This document shows, piece by piece, positions 31,844 through 43,800 of a stretch of DNA of 64,000 nucleotides (its first letter is position 1; each line of letters opens with the position of its first letter). The notes beneath the pieces are model-generated. The model had not been told where the DNA came from. It saw only the letters and a program-made list of their open reading frames with translations, and ran no database searches. The translations under genes and the position numbers were made by a program. The DNA is from Streptomyces drozdowiczii (lineage in GTDB: Bacteria > Actinomycetota > Actinomycetes > Streptomycetales > Streptomycetaceae), in the NCBI RefSeq assembly GCF_026167665.1, contig NZ_CP098740.1:6944001-7008000 (forward strand), in the 5' to 3' direction.

Positions 31844-34800
31844 CTATCGGCCGAAGATCTGCTGCTTGATGTGCTGGGCCAGCTCAGCCGAGGTGGGCTG
31901 GTCGAAGACGACACCGGGCGGCATGCGCAGCGCGGTGACGTCGTTGAGGGCGTTGCGCAGGGCGAGTGCCGAGAGCGAGTCGAAGCCCATGTCCCGGAAC
32001 TTGCGGTCGGCGTCGATGGCGTCGCCCGATCCGTGGCCGAGCACGTTCGCCGCGTGTTCCCGTACGAGGTCCAGGAGCAGGGCGTCGCATCCGGCGGCGT
32101 CGAGGGCGAGCAGCCGCTGCTTGAAGCCGCCGGCCCCGGCGGGGCCCTCCTTGACGGTGCGTCGGGCCGGTCCGCGGACCAGGCCGCGCCACAGGGCGGG
32201 CAGCCGGTCGGCCGCGGCGAGGGCGGCCAGTGCCTCGAAGTCCGGCTCGGCCACGACGACTCCGGCCGCGTTGACCGCCGTCGCGGCCTCCAGCAGCTCC
32301 CCGTCGACGGGTCCGGCCGTCCCGGGGCGCCCGGACAGGGCCACGGCCGTGGTCCCGCCGCTGCGCAGCACCCGCGCCCAGGCTTCCAGGAAGGCTCCGG
32401 TGGCCCCTTCCTCCTCGGAGAGCATGACGTAGGCGGCGTCGGGCCCGGCCGCCCCGCGCAGTGCCTGGGCGGTACGGGCCGCGTGGGCCGCCTCCGCCGA
32501 TGCGTCCGTGTTCGGGTCCACGGCGTGGACGACGGCGATGACCGGGTGGGCCGGGGGAACTGCGGCGAGGGCGTCCGCCAGGGCCGTCGGGTCGGCCGGG
32601 GCCACGGTCACCCGGGCGCCGGCGGCGGTGAGCCCGGCTTCGAAGTCCGCCGTGTCCCGCGCGCCGACCAGCAGCAGGTTCCGCACTCCGTGCCGTTCCG
32701 CCAGCCGGCGGGCGTACGGCTCGGCCTGCCGGCCGACGACGAGGACCGTGCCCTCGGGGTCGTACGCGGGCCAGGTGCCGGCGACCGCCGGGGCGAGCCG
32801 GGGCACCTTGAGGGTGCTGCGGCGCAGGGCCAGCTGGTCGTGGCCCGCGGCGATGGCCTTGACCAGGGAGCGCCACGACGCCTTGCTCCCGTCGGTGTCG
32901 GCCAGGACGAAGCGGTCCGGGTCCGTCTCCTGGGCGGCGCGGATCAGGCCCCATACCGCCGCGGCGGCGGGGTCGCCGCCCTGCGGTGCCGAGGCCGCGG
33001 TGGCGTCCTTGGTGAGGAACACCAGCCGGGAGCCGGCGAACCGGGTGTCCGCGAGCCAGGTGCGGACGCGCTGTGCCGCCTCTTCCACGCCCCGTCGTAC
33101 GGATGTGGCGATGTCTCCGTCGGCGGTGGCCGCCACGGACACCAGGACGACGTCGGGCGCGGGTGCGCCCTCCGCCTCGATCCGGGCCGCCAGGGCGTCC
33201 AGGCCGGGGTGGGCCTCGGCATAGGTGCCCGCGGCCATGAGCCCGGAGCGGGCCCGGAAGACGTCCTCGCCGACCACCGCCCAGCTGTGCGGGGCCGCTT
33301 CGGCCACCGGGGCGGGCTTCTCGTCGGTCCATTCGACGGTGTACTGGCCGCCGCGCTGGGCGAATGCCGCCTGCCGGATCCGGTCGTCGGCCCTGGTCCC
33401 GTCGTCGGCCCCGGTCTCCAGCAGCAGCGCGCCGACGGTGGCGACGGGCGCCCCGCTGCCGTCCGCGATCTCGACGGCGACGCCGAGGGGTTCGTCGGCG
33501 GTGGGCCTGACGCGCACGCGCAGGGTGGTGGCGCCGACGGCGTGCAGCGTGACGTCGCGCCACCGCACCGGGGTGGCCCCGGCCGGGAGACCGGTCAGGA
33601 CGGCGGAGCCGAGCGCCGCCTCCAGCAGGGCGGGATGCAGGGCGTACCCCGCCGGGTCGTGCCCCTCGCCGGAGACGATCTCGGCGTACAGCTCTCCGTC
33701 CCGCCGCCAGGCCGCCCGTATGCCGGGCAGCGGACCCGCGTCGAGCGGTTCGGCGTCGAGCGGCGGCCAGACCTCCAGGTCCCAGCCCGGGGCGGGCTCT
33801 TCGGCGGCCAGGACGGCCGTGGCGTGCCGGGTCCAGGCGGTGCCGGGAGCCCTGCCCTCGCGGCGGGAGTGCACGGACAGCCTGCGCAGCCCGTCGTCCT
33901 CCGGCTCTCCGACCTCGACCCGCAGCTGCACGCCGCCCCTGCGGGGTACGACGAGGGGTTCGTGGAGCGTGAGTTCGTCCACCCGGCCGGTGCCCGCCTC
34001 CTCGCCGGCCCGCAGGGCCAGCTCCAGGAACGTGGCACCGGGCAGGGTCTCCGCGTCGCCGAGCCAGGGCTGGGCGGTGAGGGAGAGGCGCCCCGTGTAG
34101 AGCAGTGATCCGGAGCCCGGCAGCTCGACCGCCGCGCCGAGGAGCGGGTGCGGGACCGCACCGGGGCCCAGGTCGGAGACGGTGGGGGCGGCGGCGCGGG
34201 AGGCGGAGAGCCAGTAGTGCTGACGCTGGAAGGGGTAGGTGGGCAGGTCGACCGGGTGGGTGACCTCGGGAAGCTGCGGGGTCCAGTCGACGGGGACGCC
34301 GTGGGCCCATGCCTGGCCGAGGGAGAGCAGGAACCGTTCCAGGCCGCCCTCGTCCCGGCGGAGCGACGGCACCGCGAGCGCGGCGACCGCGCCGGCGGCC
34401 TCGAAGGTCTCCTGGAGGCCGATCGTCAGGACCGGGTGAGCGCTCGACTCGATGAACGTGGTGAAACCGTCAGCGAGCAACTTCCACGTCGTCTTCTCGA
34501 ACTCGACCGTCTGACGCAGGTTCCGGTACCAGTACTCCGCATCCAGTGCCGCGCTGTCGATCACTTCGTTCGTGACGGTGGAGTAGAACGGGATCTCCGG
34601 TATCCGGGGAGCAACCGGCGCCAACAGCTGCGCCAGCTCGGCCTGGATGGACTCCACATGCGGGGAGTGCGAGGCGTAGTCCACCGCGATACGACGCGAA
34701 CGCACCCCGTCCACGTCGAGCACCGCGACCAGCTCGTCCAGGGCGCTGTCCGTGCCCGAGACCACCGTGGACGACGGGCCGTTGACCGTGGCCACACCCA

Positions 34801-37800
34801 GGTCGTCCGCCCATCGCGTCAGATACGGGCGCACCGCGTCGGCGGGCAGCGCGACCGAGAGCATCCCGCCCCGGCCGGCCAGGGCCTTGATCGCCCGGCT
34901 CCGCAACGCCACCACCAGCGCGCCGTCCTCCAAGGACAGCGCACCCGACACGACAGCCGCCGCGATCTCACCCTGCGAGTGCCCCACCACCGCGTCCGGG
35001 ACCACCCCGTAAGAACGCCATACTTCGGCGAGGGAGACCATCACCGCCCACAACGCGGGCTGGATCACGTCCACCCGCTCCAGCAGGCCCTCCGGATCGC
35101 CTTCCAGCAGTACCGGCAGCAGATCCCAGTCCGTGTGCACGGACAGGGCACGCGCGCAGTCCTCCAGGCGAGCCCGGAACGCCGGCGACGCCTCGAACAG
35201 GCCCGCCGCCATCCCGATCCACTGCGAACCCTGACCCGGGAAGACGAACACCGTGCGGCCCGTGACCGCCTCACCCGTCACCACCGAGCCGGCCGCATCG
35301 CTCCCGGCCAGTGCGCCGAGACCCGCAAGAAGCTCTTCGCGCCCACGGCCGAGCACCACGGCCCGGTAGTCGAAACGCTCACGCGAGTCGACCAGGGCGG
35401 CAGCCACCGCCCCGACCGGCTCCTGCGGATTGCGCTCGACGAAGCCCGCGAGCCGCACGGCCTGCTCGCGCAGAGCCGCCGGGCTCTTCGCGGAGACCAC
35501 CCACGGCACATCCGCCGGCGCCTCCGTCTCGACCCGGGACTCCAGCTCCGGGCCTGCTCCAGGATCATGTGCGCGTTCGTGCCCGAGATACCGAACGACG
35601 ACACGGCCGCGCGGCGCGGGCGGTCCACCTCGGGCCACGGCCGCTGCTCGGTCAGCAGCTCCACCGATCCCTGGGACCAGTCCACGTGCGACGTCGGCGC
35701 GTCCACCCCCAGGGTCTGCGGAAGGATTCCCTCCCGCAGGGCCAGCACCATCTTGATGACGCCGGCGGCGCCGGAGGCGGCCATGGTGTGGCCGATGTTG
35801 GACTTCAGCGAGCCGAGCCACAGCGGCTGGTCGGCCGAGTGCTCCTGCCCGTACGTCGCGAGCAGCGCCTGCGCCTCGATCGGGTCGCCGAGCTTGGTCC
35901 CCGTACCGTGCGCGTCCACGACGTCGACGTCCGTACCCGTCAGGCCCGCATTGGCCAGCGCCTGGCGGATCACGCGCTGCTGGGAGGGGCCGTTGGGTGC
36001 GCTGAGCCCGTTGCTCGCACCGTCCTGGTTGACCGCCGAACCCTTGATCAGGGCGAGCACCGGGTGGCCGTTGGCCTGGGCATCGGACAGCCGCTCCAGC
36101 AGCAGGACGCCCGCGCCCTCGCCCCACGCCGTCCCGTCGGCCGCGTCCGCGAACGCCTTGATGCGGCCGTCGGTGGCCAGGCCGCGCTGGCGGCTGAACT
36201 CGGTGAACATGCCGGGCGTGGCCATCACCGAGACGCCGCCCGCGACGGCGAGCGAGCACTCTCCGCCGCGCAGGGACTGCGCGGCCTGGTGCAGGGCGAC
36301 CAGCGAGGAGGAGCAGGCCGTGTCCACGGTGATCGCGGGGCCTTCGAGGCCGAGGAAGTAGGCGAGGCGGCCGGATATGACACTGGTGGTCTTGCCGGTG
36401 AGCAGCAGGCCGTCGACTCCTTCCGTGGCCTCGTGCATGAGGGAGCCGTACTCCTGGAAGAGTGCGCCGACGAACACCCCGGCCTGGCTGCCCTGGACCG
36501 ACTCCGGCGGGATGCCCGCGCGTTCGAACGCCTCCCAGGCGGTCTCCAGCAGCAGGCGCTGCTGCGGGTCCATGGCAAGCGCCTCACGCGGCGAGATCCC
36601 GAAGAAGTCGGCGTCGAACTCGGCCGCCTCATAGAGGAAGGAGCCCTTGCGGACATAGCTCTTGCGGGAGCGGTCGGGGTCGGCGTCGTACAGGGCCTCC
36701 AGGTCCCAGCCGCGGTCGTCGGGCAGGTCGGCGGCGGTGCCGGCGCCCGCGGCGAGCAGTTCCCACAGTTCCTCGGGCGAGGACACCCCGCCGGGCAGCC
36801 GGCAGCCGAGGCCGATGATGGCTATGGGGTCGTCGGCGGTCCCGGCGCCGTCGGTCGGCGGGCCCTGGCGTACGGCCGCCGGGGCCGCGGTCGTGTCCTC
36901 GACGCCGAGCAGGCCGCGCAGGTGGGCGACCATCGCGTCCGGGGTCGGATGGTCGAAGACGGCGGTGGCGGACAGGCGCAGCTTGGTCGCCTCACCGAGC
37001 CGGTTGCGCAGTTCGACGGAGGAGAGGGAGTCGAAGCCGAGCGTCTTGAACTTGCTGTCGGGGCGGATCGACGCCGGGGAGGAGTGCCCCAGCACGGTCG
37101 CCGCGTTGGTCCGTACGAGGTCCAGCAGGGCCCGGTCCAGGTCGCTGCCGGTGAGTCCGGCGAAGCGGTCACCGGCAGCCCCGGCGGCGGCCGACGCGGC
37201 GGCCCGGCGCGCCGTACGAGCGCGGACGAGCCCGGAGAGCACGGGCGCCAGCGAGCCGCGGTCGGCCTGGGTGCGCAGCCGGGCGAGGTCGAGACGGGCC
37301 GGGACCAGGGCGGCGCCGGGGTCGGCGAGCGCCCGGTCGAAGAGGGCCAGCCCCTCGGCCGAGCCGAGCGGCACCAGACCGGCCCGCGTCATGCGGGCCA
37401 GGTCGGCCTCGTCCAGGTCACCGGTGAGTTCGCTGCGCTGGTCCCAGAAGCCCCAGGCCAGCGAGGTGGCGGGGAGGCCGGCGGCCCGGCGGTGCGCGGC
37501 GAGGGCGTCGAGATAGGTGTTGGCGGACGCGTAGTTGGCCTGGCCTGCGCCTCCGATGGCCCCCATCACGGAGGAGAAGAGGACGAAGGCGGCGAGGTCG
37601 GTGTCGCGGGTGAGTTCGTGCAGGTGCCAGGCGGCGTCGGCCTTGGGCCGCAGGACGGTGTCGATGCGCTCGGGGGTGAGCGCCGTGACCGTGCCGTCGT
37701 CGAGGACGCCCGCGGTGTGAATGACCGCGGTGAGGGGGTGGTCGGTCGGGACGGTGGCCAGGAGGGCGGCGAGGGCGTCGCGGTCGGCGGTGTCGCAGGC

Positions 37801-40800
37801 GGCCAGGGTGACGGTCGCGCCGAGGGCTTCCAGTTCGGCCCGCAGCGTGTCGGCCCCGGGGGCGTCCGCGCCCCGGCGGCTGGTCAGGAGGAGGTGGCGG
37901 GCCCCGTACGCGGTGACCAGGTGGCGGGCGAAGAGCGCGCCGAGGGCACCGGTGCCGCCGGTGACCAGGACCGTTCCCTCGGGGTCGAGTGCGGGCGGCA
38001 CGGTCAGCACGATCTTGCCGACGTTCTGCGCCTGGCTCAGGAACCGGAAGGCCTCCGGGGCCCGGCGGATGTCCCAGGCCCGGACCGGCGAGTGGTGCAG
38101 TGCGCCCGACTCGAAGAGGGCGACGATCTCGGTCAGCATGTGCCGGAACCTCTCGGGGTCCCGGTGCGCGACCTCGATCAGGTCGAACGCCTGGTAGGCC
38201 ACCCCGGGATGGGCGGCGGCGACCTCGTCCGCGTCGCGGATGTCGGTCTTGCCCATCTCCACGAAGCGCCCGCCGCGCGGCAGCAGCCGTAGCGAGGCGT
38301 CCACGAACTCCCGCGCCAGGCAGTCGAGTACGACGTCCATGCCGCGGCCGTCCGTCGCCTCCCGGAACCGGTCCTCGAAATCGAGGGTGCGCGAGGAGGC
38401 GATGTGGGCGTCGTCCAGGCCGGAGGCCCGCAGCGCGTCCCACTTGGTGGGTCCGGCGGTGCCGTAGACCTCGGCGCCCAGGTGGCGGGCGAGCTGCACG
38501 GCCGCCATGCCGACTCCGCCGGCGGCGGCGTGTACGAGAAGGGTCTCGCCGGACCGCAGCCCGGCGAGTTCGACCAGGCTGTGGTAGGCGGTGCCGAAGA
38601 CGATGGGCATGGCGGCCGCGTCCTCGTACGACCACTGGTCGGGGATACGTACGACGAGCCGGTGATCCACGACCGATACGGGTCCGAAGGAGCCGGGCAG
38701 CATGCCGGTGACCCGGTCGCCGACGGCGAGACCGGTGACGTCCGCGCCGGTCTCGGTGATCACACCGGCGCCCTCGGTGCCCATGGACGCCTCGCCCGGA
38801 TAGACGCCGAGCGCGATCAGCACGTCACGGAAGTTGAGCCCGGCGGCCCGGACCGCGACCCGCACCTCCAGCGGCCCGAGCGGGGCGGCCGCCTCGGCGC
38901 CGGTCACCAGGGTGAGGGCCTCCAGGGTGCCGCGGGCGGTGACGTCCAGGTGCCAGGGCTCGTCCCCGGCCGGCGGGAGCAGGATGTCGGCGCGCCCCGC
39001 CGCACGGGCGAGGCGCGGGACGAGCACCTTGCCCGCGCGCAGGGCGAACTGCGGCTCGCCGCCGCCGAGTGCGGCCGTCAGGGCCGTGGCGGACGCCGGG
39101 TCCTCGTCCATGTCCACGAGGACGAAGCGCCCGGGGTTCTCCGTCTGGGCGGTGCGCAGCAGACCCCAGACGGGTGCGTACGCCGGTGCCTCGGGCGCGG
39201 TCGCGGAGTCCGTCGCGACGGCCCCGCGCGTCACGACGACCAGGCGGGCGTCGGCGAACCGGTCCTCGGCGAGCCACTGCTGTACGGCGGTGAGCACCTG
39301 GTGGACGGCGGCCCGGGCGGCGTCCGGCGTGCACCGGTCGTCCGTCTCGCCCGGGGTCAGGAACAGCAGGGCGTCGGTGGAGTCCCCGTCCGTCCACGCG
39401 TCGCGGAGAGCGGTGAGGTCCGCGTGCCGGGTGGCCCGTACGGAAGCGGGCCCGGCCCCGACGACGGCGAACGGCCGCGCGTCGGCGTCCTGGGCGGCAT
39501 GCGCCGGGGTCCAGTCCAGGTGGAACAGCGCGTCGTCGGCGCCACCGGGACCCTGCCCCAGCTGGGCAGGGGCCACCTCTCGGAGTGCGAGGGAGGTGAT
39601 GGTGGCGACGGGTTGTCCGGTGGTGTCGGTGATGTGGAGGGTGATGCTGTCGGTGTGGGCGGGGGTGATGTGGACGCGGACGGTGGTGGCGCCGGTGGCG
39701 TGGAGGTGGATACCGGACCAGGCGAACGGGAGACGGGGGCGGGCAGTTCGGTGCCGGGGGTGAGGAGTGCGGTGTGGAGGGTGGCGTCGAGGAGGGCGGG
39801 GTGGATGCCGAAGGTACCGGCGTCGCTGTGCTGGTCCTCGGCGAGCGCGACCTCGGCGAAGACCTCGTCGCCATTGCGCCATGCGGCCTGGACGCCCTGG
39901 AACGCGGGCCCGTACTCGTAACCGGCTGCCGCCAGCTCCTCGTACAGCGCGCTCGTGTCCACCCGGACCGCCCCGGCCGGGGGCCACACTCCATCGGCCG
40001 GTGCGCCGGGGACGCCGCCGTGGCCCAGCTCGCCGGTGGCATGGCGGGTCCAGAGGGTGCCCTCGGTGTCGGGGCGGGAGTGGATGCCGATGCTGCGGCG
40101 GCCGTGCTCGTCGGGCTCACCGACCTCGACGCGCAGGAGGACGGCGGTGGAACCGGCGAGGACGAGGGGGGCTTGCAGGGTGAGTTCTTCGACGGTGTCG
40201 CAGCCGGTCTCGTCGGCCGCGTGCAGCGCGAGGTCGACAAAGGCGGTGCCGGGCAGCAGGACCGTGCCGGAGACGGCGTGGTCGGCGAGCCACGGGTGCG
40301 ACTTCAGCGAGAGCCGCCCGGTGAGGACGGTGCCGTCGGAGCCGGCCAGGTCGACGACGGCACCCAGGAGCGGGTGCGCGGCGGTGGTGAGCCCGGCCGT
40401 GGACACGTCGCCGGTCGTCTTGACGGGGTCGAGCCAGTAGCGGGTGCGCTGGAAGGGGTAGGTGGGGAGGTCGAGCGGGTGCTGGGGCTCGGGGAGGGCT
40501 GTGGACCAGTCGACGGGGACGCCGTGGGTCCATGCCTGACCGACGGACAGCAGGAACCGTTGCAGGCCGCCTTCGTCCCGGCGGAGTGACGGCACCGCGA
40601 GCGCCGTGGTCGCGTCGGCGGCCTCGAAGGTCTCCTGGAGGCCGATCGTCAGGACCGGGTGAGCGCTCGATTCGATGAACGTGGTGAAGCCGTCCGCGAG
40701 CAGGGCCCGGGTCGTCTTCTCGAACTCGACCGTCTGGCGCAGGTTTTGGTACCAGTACTCCGCGTCCAGGATCGCGTCCTCGACCACCTCGTTCGTGACG

Positions 40801-43800
40801 GTCGAGTAGAACGGAATCTCCGGTACCCGGGGAGCAATCGGCGCCAGAAGCTCGGCCAGCTCCTCTTGGATGGACTCCACATGAGGAGAGTGCGAGGCGT
40901 AGTCCACCGCGATACGCCGCGAACGCACCCCGTCCTTGTCGAGCACCGCGACGAGTTCGTCCAGGGCGCTGTCCGTACCAGAGACCACGGTGGATGAGGG
41001 GCCGTTGACCGTGGCCACACTCAGGTCGTCCGGCCACCGCGTCAGGTACGAGCGGACCGCGTCGGCGGGCAGCGCGACGGACAGCATGCCGCCCCGGCCC
41101 GCCAGGGCGATGATGGCCCGGCTCCGCAACGCCACCACCAGGGCGCCGTCCTCCAAGGACAGCGCACCCGACACGACAGCCGCCGCGATCTCGCCCTGCG
41201 AGTGCCCCACGACCGCGTCCGGGACGACCCCGTAGGAGCGCCATGCTTCGGCGAGGGAGACCATGACCGCCCACAACGCGGGCTGGATCACGTCCACCCG
41301 CTCCAGCAGACCCTCCGGATCACCCTGGAGCAGCACCGGCAGCAGATCCCAGTCCGTATGAACCGACAGAGCACGCGCACAGTCCTCCAGGCGAGCCCGG
41401 AACGCCGGCGACGCCTCGAACAGACCCGCCGCCATACCCACCCACTGCGAGCCCTGACCCGGGAACACAAACACCGTGCGACCCGTGATCGCCTCGCCCG
41501 ATGCACCGGCATCCGCGCGCAGGGCGTCAAGCAGTTCCTGACGGCTACTGCCGACCACAACCCTGCGCTGCCCGAACACCGTGCGGTGCGCGGCCAGAGC
41601 GGTCGCGACGGCACTCGGCGCGAGCGCGGGGGCACCCTCCACGAACTCCGTCAGCCGGGCCACCTGATCACGCAGGGCCTCCTCAGTCCGACCGGACACC
41701 ATCCACGGCACCACACCACCCGCAGAAACCTCCGGCAGCAACGCCTCCGGAGCCTGCTCCAGGATCATGTGCGCGTTCGTGCCCGAGATCCCGAACGACG
41801 ACACAGCCGCACGACGCGGGCGGTCCACCTCGGGCCACGGCCGCTGCTCGGTCAGCAGCTCCACCGCACCCTGGGACCAGTCGACGTGCGACGTGGGGTC
41901 GGTTACGTGCAGGGTCTGCGGGAGGATTCCCTCGCGCATCGCCATGACCATCTTGATCACACCACCGACACCGGCAGCGGCCATGGTGTGCCCGACATTC
42001 GACTTGAACGAGCCCAGCCACAGCGGCTGTTCGGGGGCGTGCTCCTGCCCGTACGTCGCGAGCAGGGCCTGCGCCTCGATCGGGTCACCGAGCTTGGTCC
42101 CCGTACCGTGCGCCTCCACCGCATCGACGTCCGTACCGCTCAGCCCGGCATTGGCCAGCGCCTGGCGGATCACCCGCTGCTGCGAGGGGCCATTCGGCGC
42201 GCTGAGCCCGTTGCTCGCACCGTCCTGATTGACCGCCGAACCCCTGATCACCGCAAGGACCGGGTGACCGTTGGCCTGGGCATCGGACAGCCGCTCCAGC
42301 AGCAGGATGCCCGCGCCCTCGCCCCACGCCGTCCCGTCCGCACTCGCGGAGAACGCCTTGCACCGGCCGTCCTGCGACAAACCCTGCTGCCGCGAGAACT
42401 CCACGAACATCCCCGGCGACGACATCACCGTCGCACCACCCGCCAGGGCAAGCGAGCACTCACCCCGTTGGAGCGCCTGCGCCGCCAGATGAAGGGCCAC
42501 CAGGGAGGAGGAACAGGCCGTGTCCACGGTCAGCGCCGGGCCTTCCAGGCCCAGGGTGTAGGAGATACGGCCCGAAGCGACACTCGCCGTATTACCGGTA
42601 AGGAGGTACCCCTCCGTCCCCGGCACCGGCTCCGCCAGACGCGGACCGTACTCCCCCGTCATCGCACCGACAAAGACACCCGTTCGGCTGCCCTTGAGCG
42701 ACTGCGGAACAATCCCCGACCGCTCCAGCGCCTCCCACGACGTCTCCAACAGCAAACGCTGCTGCGGATCCATCGCCAACGCCTCACGCGGCGAAATCCC
42801 GAAGAACTCCGCGTCGAACCCGTCCGCCCCTGCAAGAAGCCGCCATAACGCAGGTACGACTTCCCCGACACTCCACGCTCGGCGTCGTACAGACCCTCGG
42901 CATCCCAGCCACGATCCTCCGGCCAGTCCCCGATCGCATCCCGGCCTTCAGCGACCAGCCCCCACAACCCCTCCGGCGACACCACCCCACCCGGATACCG
43001 GCACGCCATACCCACAATCGCCAACGGCTCGTCGGAGCCGGAGACGGAAGCGGCGTCGGGGAGGTCGAGCGCATCGGTGGCGCCGAGCAGCGCCGTCACG
43101 ATGTGGCGGGCGAGAACGGCGGGGGTCGGGTAGTCGTAGACGAGCGAGGACGGCAGAGCGATGCCGAGATCGGCGGCCAGGCGGCTGCGCAGCTCGACGG
43201 ACGACAGGGAGTTGTGGCCCAGTTCCTTGAAGGGCAGGGCAGGGTCGAGCACGTCGGTCGCGTCGTACTCCAGCACATCTGCGGTGTGGCGGCAGATGAG
43301 GTCGGCGATCAGCGACTCCCGCTGCTTCTCGTTCAGCCCGCGCAGCCTGCCGGCCCAGGTCGTCCCGTCCGCCTCGGCCTCGTCGGCCTCCTGCTGCGGG
43401 GCGGAGGCGGAGGCGGAGGACGCCTGGGGGGCGTCGGGGACGTCGATCCAGTAGCGCTTGCGCTGGAAGGCGTAGGTGGGGAGCTTGACCCGGTTCCCAC
43501 CCGGCAGGAGAACGCCCCAGTCGACGTCGGTCCCGCTGGAGTAGGCGGCTGCCAGGGCCCGGAGCAGTGTTCTGGCCTCGTCACGCTCGCTCTTGAGTGC
43601 GGAGGCGGCGGTGGGAGTGTCGAGGGTGTTCTGAACGAGGGACGTCAGGACCGGGTCCGGCCCGAGTTCGAGATACGTGGTGATGCCCTGGGCGTCCAGG
43701 GTGCGGATGCCGTCGTGGAAGCGGACCGCCGCACGAATCTGGCGCGCCCAGTACGCGGGGCTGGTCAGCTCGTCCGCGACCTGGCCGGTCACGTTCGATA

